Source: Alphaproteobacteria bacterium | GTDB taxonomy: Bacteria > Pseudomonadota > Alphaproteobacteria > Puniceispirillales > Puniceispirillaceae | Length of the DNA: 31,885 nt | NCBI GenBank assembly: GCA_011522945.1 | Contig: WTHY01000137.1 | Span: forward strand, 1-31,885 | Direction of reading: 5' to 3' | Shown here: in pieces, positions 24,681 to 31,885 of the stretch | Position numbering within the stretch: the first letter of the stretch is position 1 | Layout of the letters: every line of letters begins with the position of its first letter | Program-made: the position numbers and the translations under genes | Notes under the pieces: model-generated | Told to the model about the DNA's origin: nothing | Databases searched by the model: none | What the model saw: only the letters and a program-made list of their open reading frames with translations

Positions 24681-25547
24681 ATGAAACAACCACACCGCTT
24701 CAACTGGACTGATAAACCAAGTGCATCTGCGCTTGCCAGCCAGTTTGATGCGGACGGGTTTCTTATCATTGATGATTTCTACAGTGCTGCTGCTTGTCAG
24801 GACGTGCTAGCGCAACGTAATAAGCTGATAGAAGCATTTGATCCTGCTGACCATGCTGTGATTTTCGGGGCACAGTCACAAAGCCATGCAGCCCATGAAT
24901 ATTTCATGGACTCTGCAAATAATATCAGCTTTTTCTTAGAGGAAGGCGCTGTTGATGAGACTGGCAAGCTTACTCGCGACAAACATCAGGCGATCAATAA
25001 ACTCGGCCATGCTATGCATGACCTTGACCCTACCTTTAGTGCCTTTGCCCGCGCACCGCAATTAGCCAAGCTGGCAACGATACTCGGTATGAAACAGCCA
25101 CAATTGCTACAATCTATGGTGATTTGCAAACCACCACAAATAGGTGGTGAGGTTGGCTGCCATCAAGATTCAACCTTCTTATATACAGAGCCAGATAGCT
25201 GTATTGGCTTCTGGGTGGCCTTAGAGGCTGCCACTCTAGAAAATGGCTGTATGTGGGCTGCGGCAGGTGCACATAAAGGGCCGCTGCGATCACGTTTTAT
25301 GCGTGATGCTGACGGCATGCAGATGCATATGATAGATGAGACAGCTATGCCAGAAGCCGATACGCCGCTAGAGGCACCTGTAGGTACACTTGTCGTTTTG
25401 CATGGGCGCCTGCCACATCAGTCAGCTGCAAATAGGTCAGCAAACTCCAGAAGCGCCTTTACACTGCATGTTGTTGATGGTGTTGCGTCTTACGCTGAAG
25501 AGAACTGGCTGCAAAGAGCGTCTGACTTTCCACCACGCGGCTTTTAA
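24681..25547 (+). CDS. PhyH-family Fe(II)/2-oxoglutarate dioxygenase
   Basis: A 288-residue phytanoyl-CoA dioxygenase-like protein. The double-stranded beta-helix iron triad is visible: H161-x-D163 in GCHQDSTF and H246 in GRLPHQSAANRS, with a downstream Arg for 2-oxoglutarate (SRSAFTLHVVD). DGFLIIDDFYS near the N-terminus is typical. The ATG lies one base after the mttB stop with only a weak ribosome site, so translation is probably coupled. A longer frame back to 24558 overlaps mttB and is not credible. Bacterial relatives hydroxylate small amines, ectoine or phosphonates. Coupling to MttB suggests oxidative attack on a methylated amine or a product of its demethylation (inference). Confidence 0.93.
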   Translation: MKQPHRFNWTDKPSASALASQFDADGFLIIDDFYSAAACQDVLAQRNKLIEAFDPADHAVIFGAQSQSHAAHEYFMDSANNISFFLEEGAVDETGKLTRDKHQAINKLGHAMHDLDPTFSAFARAPQLAKLATILGMKQPQLLQSMVICKPPQIGGEVGCHQDSTFLYTEPDSCIGFWVALEAATLENGCMWAAAGAHKGPLRSRFMRDADGMQMHMIDETAMPEADTPLEAPVGTLVVLHGRLPHQSAANRSANSRSAFTLHVVDGVASYAEENWLQRASDFPPRGF

Positions 25548-25595
25548 AACCAGTCAAATACAATCAGAACAAAATGCAATCTAGCCTGACACAAA

Positions 25596-25623
25596 AAAGG
25601 CGGTCTTTTATAAGACCGCCTTT
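25596..25623. terminator. Bidirectional rho-independent terminator
   Basis: AAAGGCGGTCTT (25596-25607) and AAGACCGCCTTT (25612-25623) form a perfect 12-bp stem with a four-base loop. On the minus strand six U residues follow, terminating the TRAP operon. On the plus strand TTTGG follows, terminating the PhyH gene. The two operons converge here. Confidence 0.95.
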
Positions 25624-25644
25624 GGTATTTGATGTGCTATCTCG

Positions 25645-27993
25645 TCACCCTAATAGTTGCGGCACAATTGTTACGATAGTTGGGAACAGCCACAAGATTG
25701 CCAAGCCAACAATCTGAATAATCACAAATGGTATCACACCGCGATAAATATCCGTGGTCTTCACCTCTTTTGGTGCGACACCGCGCAAATAGAACAGGGC
25801 GAAACCAAATGGCGGAGTTAGGAATGATGTCTGCAAATTAATCGCAATCATAATCGTCACCCATGCGGGATCGAATGTACCACCGTAAATCACAGGGCCA
25901 ACAATTGGTACCACAATGTAGATGATTTCCAGGAAGTCCAGCACGAAGCCAAGAATAAATAGCAGTACCATCACGATCATAAAGATTGTGATTTCATTAT
26001 CAAAGCTGCGGAGATATTGCTGGATATAATGTTCACCACCATAGGAAATCACAACCAGATTCAAAATCTGTGAGCCAATCAGGATTGTGAAGACCATAGA
26101 TGTGACCTTGGCTGACTCGCGTACGATTGGAGACAGAACGGTGCTTTGGAACAGCGTATAACAAGCCATTGCCAGCCCGAACAAGGCATATAAATAGGCA
26201 GCATATGCAAATAGGAACGCAATCCAGCCTTCTGCTGTAATGCTATCTGAATTAATCCGCAAATCGAAATTCACGCCAATCAGAATACAAATCACTATGG
26301 CAAATGCTGACTGCAGAATAATTTTTGTTGATTTATTCTCATCCTTCAGCTTACGGAATGCCGCCAGCATCAATGCACCACCGGCACCTAAACCAGCCGC
26401 AGGTGTTGGATTTGTAATACCGCCAAGGATTGAGCCAAGAACTGCAACAATCAGAATAAGCGGTGGGAATACCACCCGAAGCAATTCTATCTTTGACAAT
26501 TCCCGCACTGCGTCTCGTGCGCCATAATAAATCATCACCCATGGTATCAGCATCATGATGGTGGTAACGCCGCTTGTCGTTAATGGGCTGACAAATGCAT
26601 AATCCACAATAAGGGTTAATGCCACACCAGCAAACCCAATGATAAGATTACGCTGACTAAGCACCATTGATGATGCCTTTGCAAAAGCTAAGAGCAGAGC
26701 AGCCGCCAGCGCAAAACCACCAATGCCCAATCCGATAGGTGCTGCTGCCTGTACCTTTTCAGCCACAGCAGCTTCAATCTCTTCTGGGGTAAGCTTAACG
26801 CTCTCTTCTACACCGCCCTGTGCAGCAATAGCAGCTGCCTCACTAACAGCCTGATCCCAGGCTTCCTGACCATGCAGCTCAATCATAGATGCCTGACATT
26901 CCTCGCTTACATTTGTGCGCAAAGATGCTGTTACGCCGATATCTGTAAAGCTATCAACAACAACATTTTGTGAGCCAACCATGTTGGTCTGTGTCATCAT
27001 CAAGAATGTACCTGCAAATACAGCGGGTATAATAGCGCCCCACCGTAGCAGGTTCTGGCGTGTATTATCACTTGCACTCTCACCAGAGGATGGCACAGCT
27101 GGTGCTGCCTTTGGATTTACCAAAGCATAGGCAAAGGCATAAAGCGCATATAGCGCTGCAAGCATAATGCCTGGCAAAAGCGCCGCCTGGAATAAGGTAC
27201 CAACAGATACCACAGCTGGTTCACCAAGATAGGTGAGGGCATCAGTACAGCCAACAGATTGCGCCCTGTCTTCTTGTGCTGCTGAATAGAGATCGCCAGC
27301 TAATGTGCCAAGAATAATAATGACAATAGATGGCGGAATGATCTGACCCAAAGTGCCAGACGCGGAAATCACACCTGTTGCCAATTGCGGTGAATATCCA
27401 TTTCGCAACATTGTTGGCAAGGATAGCAGACCCATTGTAACCACAGTCGCGCCAACGATGCCTGTTGAAGCAGCAAGGAACGCGCCTACAACCACAACAG
27501 ATACAGCCAAACCACCCGGCAGACCGCCAAAGACTCGCGCCATTGAGGTGAGCAAATCATTCGCAATATTCGACTTCTCAAGTGTAATACCCATGAGAAC
27601 AAACATCAAAACAGCAAGTAATGTCTCAATTGACTGACCGGCAATCACACGCTCATTGATGCGGTTCACAACAAAAGACAGGTTGCGGTTCATCGCCTTT
27701 TCCCACCCTTCTGGGAATAAAGGCTCGTATATTACTGGTAATTCTGGATAGGAGAATTTTGATATATCAATTCTGGCAACACCTGAATTGAGCAAATCTC
27801 GATATTCAGGCGATGTCACATCGATTAAGGAATGCATCAATAGGCCGCTGCCATCAAGCAGGGCAACCACGAAGAAGGATAATACGCCAGCACCGCCAAT
27901 TGCAAAGGCAACTGGGAAACCTGACATAATAGCCCCGAACAAAATAATAAAGGTAATGATCAGGGCGAGAAGGACACCATCTATGCCAAACAT
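25645..27993 (-). CDS. dctM: TRAP transporter large permease (DctM), oversized
   Basis: A 782-residue polytopic membrane protein; ordinary DctM subunits have about 430. DctM features frame both ends: FGAIMSGFPVAFAIGGAGVLSFF and GLPGGLAVSVVVVGAFLAASTGIVGATVV...GTLGQIIPPS in the first 240 residues, and FLEIIYIVVPIVGPVIYGGTFDP...QTSFLTPPFGFALFYLRG near the C-terminus. Between them lie extra membrane segments and a soluble stretch around residues 345-415 (VSEECQASMIELHGQ...KLTPEEIEAAVAEKVQAA). A smaller soluble insert lies at about 55-110. The permease drives Na+-coupled uptake with the small subunit and the binding protein encoded upstream. AGGAG lies ten bases before the ATG. A terminator follows. 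Confidence 0.93.
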   Translation of the reverse strand: MFGIDGVLLALIITFIILFGAIMSGFPVAFAIGGAGVLSFFVVALLDGSGLLMHSLIDVTSPEYRDLLNSGVARIDISKFSYPELPVIYEPLFPEGWEKAMNRNLSFVVNRINERVIAGQSIETLLAVLMFVLMGITLEKSNIANDLLTSMARVFGGLPGGLAVSVVVVGAFLAASTGIVGATVVTMGLLSLPTMLRNGYSPQLATGVISASGTLGQIIPPSIVIIILGTLAGDLYSAAQEDRAQSVGCTDALTYLGEPAVVSVGTLFQAALLPGIMLAALYALYAFAYALVNPKAAPAVPSSGESASDNTRQNLLRWGAIIPAVFAGTFLMMTQTNMVGSQNVVVDSFTDIGVTASLRTNVSEECQASMIELHGQEAWDQAVSEAAAIAAQGGVEESVKLTPEEIEAAVAEKVQAAAPIGLGIGGFALAAALLLAFAKASSMVLSQRNLIIGFAGVALTLIVDYAFVSPLTTSGVTTIMMLIPWVMIYYGARDAVRELSKIELLRVVFPPLILIVAVLGSILGGITNPTPAAGLGAGGALMLAAFRKLKDENKSTKIILQSAFAIVICILIGVNFDLRINSDSITAEGWIAFLFAYAAYLYALFGLAMACYTLFQSTVLSPIVRESAKVTSMVFTILIGSQILNLVVISYGGEHYIQQYLRSFDNEITIFMIVMVLLFILGFVLDFLEIIYIVVPIVGPVIYGGTFDPAWVTIMIAINLQTSFLTPPFGFALFYLRGVAPKEVKTTDIYRGVIPFVIIQIVGLAILWLFPTIVTIVPQLLG

Positions 27994-28039
27994 GATTTTG
28001 CGCTCCTGCGAATGCGGTTCTGACGGCTAAAAGGGTTCA

Positions 28040-28915
28040 TCAATCTAAATCCAGATGCTTGTCCTGTGACTCAGGACCTTCGCGCAGCTCAGCAAGAGAG
28101 CGGCAGAATAAAGCGACTGCCTGAATAAAGATGAAGGCAACCAGCATCACCATCAGGACTTTAAACAAGAAATAGCCTGTAAAACCATTTGGCGAGAAGC
28201 CAATAGTCTCAACATTCCATTTCACAATACGTGCTTTGCGCAAGATCAGCTCCAGCTTATCAGATGCAGAGATCTTTGGTGTGATCAAATGCCGCCACAT
28301 GAAGAACCATGTATACAGCCACATAAGGACAGCCATAGGCACCATAAAGAAAAGCGCCCCACACATATCAATAATTTTCTTCACGCGGAATGAGGCTGGC
28401 GCATAAAATAGGTCAACGCGCACATGGCCACGCTGAACAAATGTGTAACCGACACATAAACACACGATCGCAGCATTATAGAGCTTCAATTCTTCAGAAT
28501 ACCAGCTCACGTCAAAATCAACAGGTATCCCGAAACCGATAACAATATCAGGGCGTGTGAAAATACGCTGAATAAAAACAACAATAATCTGCTGAACAAC
28601 CATGATCAAACCAGCCCACGCAAAAAAGCGTCCAACTGTGTTTGAGGCGCCTTCAGTGCCACGCACGACAAGCCACATAAATCGCGGGCTATATAAGCCA
28701 GCGATAACTATCGAGATGAAGAGAAGGAAAAAGACAAAAAATAATTCGGTTGATGCTCCGAAATAGATAAAACGCACCAGAGCCTGCTTATCTGACCAAT
28801 CAAGCCAAAGGCTTGGGTTAGACAAGGCTGTAAAAATATCACCAAAAGCCCCGAAAAGACTTACAAAAACCCACTGAATGCCCGCAAACAAAGACATATT
28901 CTGCTCAGTCGACAT
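28040..28915 (-). CDS. dctQ: TRAP transporter small permease (DctQ)
   Basis: A 291-residue membrane protein, larger than the usual ~170-residue DctQ. It has about five hydrophobic segments and the DctQ signature region GYTFVQRGHVRVDLFYAPA, followed by the fourth helix IIDMCGALFFMVPMAVLMWLY. The extra length is an N-terminal helix pair and a loop near residues 210-240. It forms the membrane complex with DctM, encoded 46 bases downstream. GAGGTG precedes the ATG. A hairpin separates it from dctP upstream. Confidence 0.9.
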   Translation of the reverse strand: MSTEQNMSLFAGIQWVFVSLFGAFGDIFTALSNPSLWLDWSDKQALVRFIYFGASTELFFVFFLLFISIVIAGLYSPRFMWLVVRGTEGASNTVGRFFAWAGLIMVVQQIIVVFIQRIFTRPDIVIGFGIPVDFDVSWYSEELKLYNAAIVCLCVGYTFVQRGHVRVDLFYAPASFRVKKIIDMCGALFFMVPMAVLMWLYTWFFMWRHLITPKISASDKLELILRKARIVKWNVETIGFSPNGFTGYFLFKVLMVMLVAFIFIQAVALFCRSLAELREGPESQDKHLDLD

Positions 28916-28953
28916 TTAACACCTCAAGCGGAAAAAACAGGAGACGGTGAAAA

Positions 28954-28979
28954 ACGGGAACGCTGAAACGCGTTCCCGT
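28954..28979. terminator. Intra-operon hairpin between dctP and dctQ
   Basis: ACGGGAACGC (28954-28963) and GCGTTCCCGT (28970-28979) form a perfect 10-bp stem with a six-base loop, just after the dctP stop. On the minus strand it is followed by TTTTC. It would end a portion of transcripts after dctP, or protect the dctP message, so the binding protein is made in excess over the permeases. Confidence 0.85.
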
Positions 28980-28999
28980 CCACAATAATACCTGAAGGA

Positions 29000-30085
29000 T
29001 TACAGGTTGAAGATACGTGCGCGCTGCTCAACATATGTGCGGTCTGCACGGTTAAGCCAGCTTGATGTACCTGCAAGGCTGTCATTCAGTGAACCACGGA
29101 TCTGTGCATATAGATCATCATCCATATACTTATCCATAGCTTTAACTGATGCATCACCAAACAGATCCCACACATCATCTGGGAATTCCATAACCTTCAC
29201 GCCCTGTGCAATGATACGGCTTAGTGCTGCAGCATTGTTTGCTAGGCCTAATGTGTAGTTATAGCTTGTCGCAGCAATCGCAGCGTTAAACGCCATGTTC
29301 TGCTGTGCCTTTGTTAAGCTCTCATATACATCAAGGTTGAAAGCAGCTGTCAAAGCTGAACCTGGCTCATGGAAGCCTGATGTGTAGTAGAACTTAGTGA
29401 TTTCCTGGAAGCCCATCTTTTCATCAGCATATGGACCAATCCACTCAGCACCATCAATAGCGCCTGATGCAAGTGCCTGATAAATCTCACCACCTGGAAG
29501 AGACTGAACAGATGCACCTGTCAGACCTAGTGCCTGACCACCGATACCCGGCATACGGAACTTCAGACCGTTAAAGTCGTCAGCTGAGTTGATTTCCTTA
29601 TTGTACCAACCGCCAGGCTGCATACCGGTGTTACCAGCATTGAATGACTTCAGGTTGAAAATTTTACCCAGTTCTGTGTGCAGGTCATGACCGCCACCAT
29701 GTAGGTACCATGCCTGGAATTCCTCAGCAGTTGCGCCGAATGGCACCGCTGTCATGTAGTAGTAACCAGGGTGCTGACCGCCGAAATAATAGTCAGCTGA
29801 GTGATAGATATCTGCCTGACCTGATGAAACAGCGTCAAACACTTCAAATGCACCAACCAGTTCACCAGCAGCTTTTTTCTCAACTGTGAGCTGACCATCT
29901 GACATTTCTGTCAGAGCATTTGCAAAATATACCGCTGCGTCATCAAACACAGGGAAGCCATGTGGCACTGACGTAACCATTGTCAGTGTACGCTTGTTCT
30001 GCGCAATGGCTGGGGCAGCTAGAGCAGTTGTACCAGCTAACGCTGCACCTGCACCGGCTTTAGTCAAAAACGATCTACGATCCAT
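29000..30085 (-). CDS. dctP: TRAP transporter solute-binding protein (TakP-like DctP)
   Basis: A 361-residue periplasmic binding protein exported by the Tat route: M-D-R-R-S-F-L-T-K followed by AGAGAALAGTTALAAPAIAQ, cut after AIA|Q. Landmarks are SGQADIYHSADYYFGGQHPGYY, MQPGGWYNKEINSADDFNGLKFRMPGIGG with the carboxylate-binding Arg, and GAIDGAEWIGPYADEKMGF. The last two resemble the TakP branch, which binds 2-oxo acids with a sodium ion. The ligand is therefore likely a monocarboxylic 2-oxo acid or similar organic acid (family-based inference). GGAGG precedes the ATG. It heads the operon, downstream of a palindromic operator candidate. Confidence 0.94.
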   Translation of the reverse strand: MDRRSFLTKAGAGAALAGTTALAAPAIAQNKRTLTMVTSVPHGFPVFDDAAVYFANALTEMSDGQLTVEKKAAGELVGAFEVFDAVSSGQADIYHSADYYFGGQHPGYYYMTAVPFGATAEEFQAWYLHGGGHDLHTELGKIFNLKSFNAGNTGMQPGGWYNKEINSADDFNGLKFRMPGIGGQALGLTGASVQSLPGGEIYQALASGAIDGAEWIGPYADEKMGFQEITKFYYTSGFHEPGSALTAAFNLDVYESLTKAQQNMAFNAAIAATSYNYTLGLANNAAALSRIIAQGVKVMEFPDDVWDLFGDASVKAMDKYMDDDLYAQIRGSLNDSLAGTSSWLNRADRTYVEQRARIFNL

Positions 30086-30137
30086 AATATCCTCCGCTTA
30101 ATCGTCAATAGGTTCGATGGAACCCACTTAGAACGAA

Positions 30138-30172
30138 ATGTCATTGTTTCAATGATTGAAATAAACATTCTA
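30138..30172 (-). promoter_or_regulatory. Operator candidate and promoter region of the TRAP operon
   Basis: Two overlapping palindromes lie about 55-75 bases upstream of dctP: TCATTG-TTT-CAATGA (30141-30155) and TTTCAAT-G-ATTGAAA (30147-30161, perfect 7-1-7). On the minus strand TAGAAT (complement of 30167-30172) is a plausible -10 box just upstream of them, placing the palindromes near the start of transcription, where a repressor would act. The matching -35 is weak. Confidence 0.5.
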
Positions 30173-30273
30173 ACATATGGAAATAAAGCACAGAAATTAT
30201 GCAAAGGTGAAGCACTAATTATAGAAAAATTTAATCTAACTATTCGCCGTTAGAGGTCTGTTATTTCTGATAA

Positions 30274-30291
30274 AATTTAGCGCACTAAATT
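30274..30291 (-). terminator. Hairpin terminator after the DMT exporter gene
   Basis: AATTTAG (30274-30280) and CTAAATT (30285-30291) enclose four bases, directly beyond the stop at 30294. On the minus strand the stem is followed by TTATC, giving a TTTT run at its foot. Confidence 0.65.
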
Positions 30292-30293
30292 GT

Positions 30294-31223
30294 CTACTCT
30301 TCAGCCTTAGCTGTGCGCAAAGTGATGATAGCACCAGCAAAAATGATAAGACCAATACCAGCCATACTTGTCAGACTTAGTAAGTCATTCCACATGAGCC
30401 AGCCGAAAAAGCCTGCAAATATAAGGTAGCTATATTCATAAATGGACACATAGCTCGTTTCAGCTTGCTGATATCCCCATGTCATAGCGAGAAGTGCTGC
30501 AAATGCGCCAATACCATTAATGCCAACAATTGTCAGATCATACCAACTGACTGGCTCCCAACCACGCACTAGATATAGAATATCAGATGACACATCAGCA
30601 GGCAGCTCTACGCTGCCAAGATAGGTTGCCATAATAGCACTAAGGCTTGTGATCATTACAGTATAGACAAGCAAAAGGGCTTGCGGTGTTTCTTCGGCAC
30701 AGATGCGGCGCGTTGCAATATTATTTGTAGCATAATAAGCACCAGCCAAAATCGGCATAATGGCAAATATGGTTATCGCCCCACCTGTTAAATTGAGCAC
30801 CATGACAACACCTATGGACCCAACAAGAACAGCAAGCACTCTGTAAATGCCAATTGATTCGCCAAAGAGTAGTACAGAAAAAATCAATACAAAAATTGGC
30901 GCTGTGAATAAGCCTGCGCCAGCCACTGCTGCGCCTGTTATGGGAAGGGCACCGAAAAACATCAAAATAGCCAATGTCTGGCAGAAACCTCGAAATAGAA
31001 CTGCCCCCCAGTTTTTGGGTAGTAAGCGCACCCGCATGATTGCCGCTTGAACAATAAGTAAAAACAGAATCGTCAGACCACGCAAAACATGAAATTGAAA
31101 AAGACCCATAGAGTCAGATAAGATGACAACCAGATTGTCTGTGAAGCCGAGCATAAGACTGGCAAAAATAACAGCAAGAGCAGCTTGCCGGACACGGCCA
31201 GAGGATGTTGTTTGTAATGTCAT
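30294..31223 (-). CDS. DMT-superfamily transporter (two EamA domains)
   Basis: A 309-residue inner-membrane protein with ten predicted helices in two EamA repeats. The first half has FASLMLGFTDNLVVIL, FHVLRGLTILFLLI and ILMFFGALPITGAAVAGAGLFTAPIFVLIFSVLLFGE. The second half has PILAGAYYATNNIATRRI through SYLIFAGFFGWLMWNDLLSLTSMAGIGLIIFAG. Such carriers export or take up amino acids, nucleobases or similar metabolites; the substrate is not predictable. An in-frame ATG at 31235 exists, but the one at 31223 has GAGG at the right distance. It stands alone between two hairpin terminators. Confidence 0.92.
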   Translation of the reverse strand: MTLQTTSSGRVRQAALAVIFASLMLGFTDNLVVILSDSMGLFQFHVLRGLTILFLLIVQAAIMRVRLLPKNWGAVLFRGFCQTLAILMFFGALPITGAAVAGAGLFTAPIFVLIFSVLLFGESIGIYRVLAVLVGSIGVVMVLNLTGGAITIFAIMPILAGAYYATNNIATRRICAEETPQALLLVYTVMITSLSAIMATYLGSVELPADVSSDILYLVRGWEPVSWYDLTIVGINGIGAFAALLAMTWGYQQAETSYVSIYEYSYLIFAGFFGWLMWNDLLSLTSMAGIGLIIFAGAIITLRTAKAEE

Positions 31224-31326
31224 GAAGTGCCTCATCTAACCCAGCTAACCGAATGCGCGCCGCCAGACCGTGACTGGCATACAACTCGGAGCCGCATCAG
31301 ATGAAGTCAATTTAACGCTCTTAGCA

Positions 31327-31356
31327 AGAAAAATCTGTGGCTCAGACGATTTTTCT
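31327..31356. terminator. Hairpin terminator after the DUF4864-like gene
   Basis: AGAAAAATC (31327-31335) and GATTTTTCT (31348-31356) are perfect 9-bp arms with an inner CTG/CAG pairing. The A/T runs sit on both sides, as in bidirectional terminators. It lies ten bases beyond the stop at 31366. Confidence 0.75.
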
Positions 31357-31365
31357 AAATGGCCT

Positions 31366-31833
31366 TTACGAGGAGCTACCAACTGTTCGAGGATTAGAGA
31401 CACTTACTGTCATCCAGAAATCTTGTTCAGCGCCTTCAGAAACCTTCATAAGCTGCCAAAGATAGGCATAATTCTGACCATCTTGTCCTTGTACCATCAC
31501 AACAAAGCTCGCCTCACGCTCTGACAGGCTCACCACGTCAATCTGGTGTGTAATATGATTTACGAGCGGTGCATAAGAAGGGCTGTCAAATAAAGTCCGA
31601 AAGCGTGGCAGAGGCCCGGTAATCCGCTTATTATTTGGGTGTGCAAACAGCCATACCTGCTCAATGCCTTTGCCATCTCGAATATCTTCTGGCGCGCTGG
31701 CTTGCAGTCCCAGCAATTGTATTTCAATGACGACCTGCGGGCTATATTCAGCTGATGGCTCAATCAATGAGTCTGCAATGGCTGGCCGGAACAGCGCAAG
31801 GCACATAAGCATGATAACAAATAAATATCGCAT
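31366..31833 (-). CDS. DUF4864-like exported protein
   Basis: A 155-residue protein with a signal peptide (MRYLFVIMLMCLALFRPAIA|DS). The mature part reads VVIEIQLLGLQ, IEQVWLFAHPNNKRITGPLPRF, SYAPLVNHITHQIDVVSLS, ASFVVMVQGQDGQNYAYLWQLMK and FWMTVSVS. This pattern resembles the DUF4864 family, small NTF2-like alphaproteobacterial proteins of unknown role, though that match is from memory. It has no cysteine in the mature part. It is placed in the periplasm. The gene upstream lies outside the window. Function unknown. Confidence 0.75.
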   Translation of the reverse strand: MRYLFVIMLMCLALFRPAIADSLIEPSAEYSPQVVIEIQLLGLQASAPEDIRDGKGIEQVWLFAHPNNKRITGPLPRFRTLFDSPSYAPLVNHITHQIDVVSLSEREASFVVMVQGQDGQNYAYLWQLMKVSEGAEQDFWMTVSVSNPRTVGSSS

Positions 31834-31885
31834 AATATCTTTACGTGCTGTGCAGAATTATGGATTGCCCAGAAGGTTACATTGT

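Overview
The window looks like a chromosomal segment of a marine-type alphaproteobacterium. The base composition is moderate to low GC. The gene content includes homogentisate catabolism, a TakP-like TRAP transporter with a twin-arginine binding protein, an MttB-family methyltransferase beside a PhyH-type dioxygenase, and a DctP/DctQ/DctM set. A SAR116-like lineage is my best guess, but that is inference and not a phylogenetic result. No rRNA, tRNA, insertion sequence, integrase, phage gene or CRISPR array was found.

Layout. (1) 1-6504: a truncated MarR-type regulator on the minus strand, then a divergent, tightly packed plus-strand operon: homogentisate dioxygenase, fumarylacetoacetase, an atypical metallo-beta-lactamase-fold protein, an FAD monooxygenase, a DUF2783 protein and maleylacetoacetate isomerase. 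HmgA, MaiA and FahA cover homogentisate to fumarate plus acetoacetate. The FAD enzyme probably feeds a phenolic substrate into the route, because no 4-hydroxyphenylpyruvate dioxygenase is present. A good -35/-10 pair overlapped by an inverted repeat lies in the divergent gap. (2) 6682-8240: a DUF1905/YdeI-like protein and an exported DNase I-fold hydrolase, followed by about 475 bases that may hold a decayed gene. (3) 8716-11196, minus: an exported two-domain rhodanese, a YeeE/YedE (TsuA-like) permease and a translationally coupled 57-residue exported peptide ending in a CAPCGAPC motif. Together these look like a thiosulfate or sulfane-sulfur handling unit. (4) 11449-14861: a DegT-family aminotransferase and a carboxymuconolactone-decarboxylase-like protein on the minus strand, then two overlapping SDR genes on the plus strand.

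(5) 15033-17608, minus: a type IV pilin-like protein with ten cysteines, followed by a 620-residue exported protein with an EF-hand, cadherin-like domains and a C-type lectin domain. No pilus machinery is nearby. This looks like a self-contained adhesion or glycan-recognition pair and is the most unusual protein module here. (6) 17916-21672, plus: a GH1 beta-glucosidase and a DEAD-box RNA helicase with a very long basic tail. (7) 21673-22170: a non-coding stretch with seven copies of a 15-bp minisatellite and several hairpins. (8) 22171-25547, plus: an HpcH/HpaI aldolase, then an MttB-like methyltransferase directly coupled to a PhyH-family oxygenase. The gap upstream of mttB is crowded with palindromes. 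(9) 25645-30085, minus: a TRAP transporter operon (dctP, dctQ, dctM) with an oversized permease, an internal hairpin after dctP and a palindromic operator candidate upstream. (10) 30294-31833, minus: a DMT/EamA exporter and a DUF4864-like exported protein, each followed by a hairpin terminator.

The ORF starts were reviewed. In several genes an internal ATG with a good Shine-Dalgarno sequence is preferred over the longest frame. All functions are from motif recognition by eye; no database search was run.
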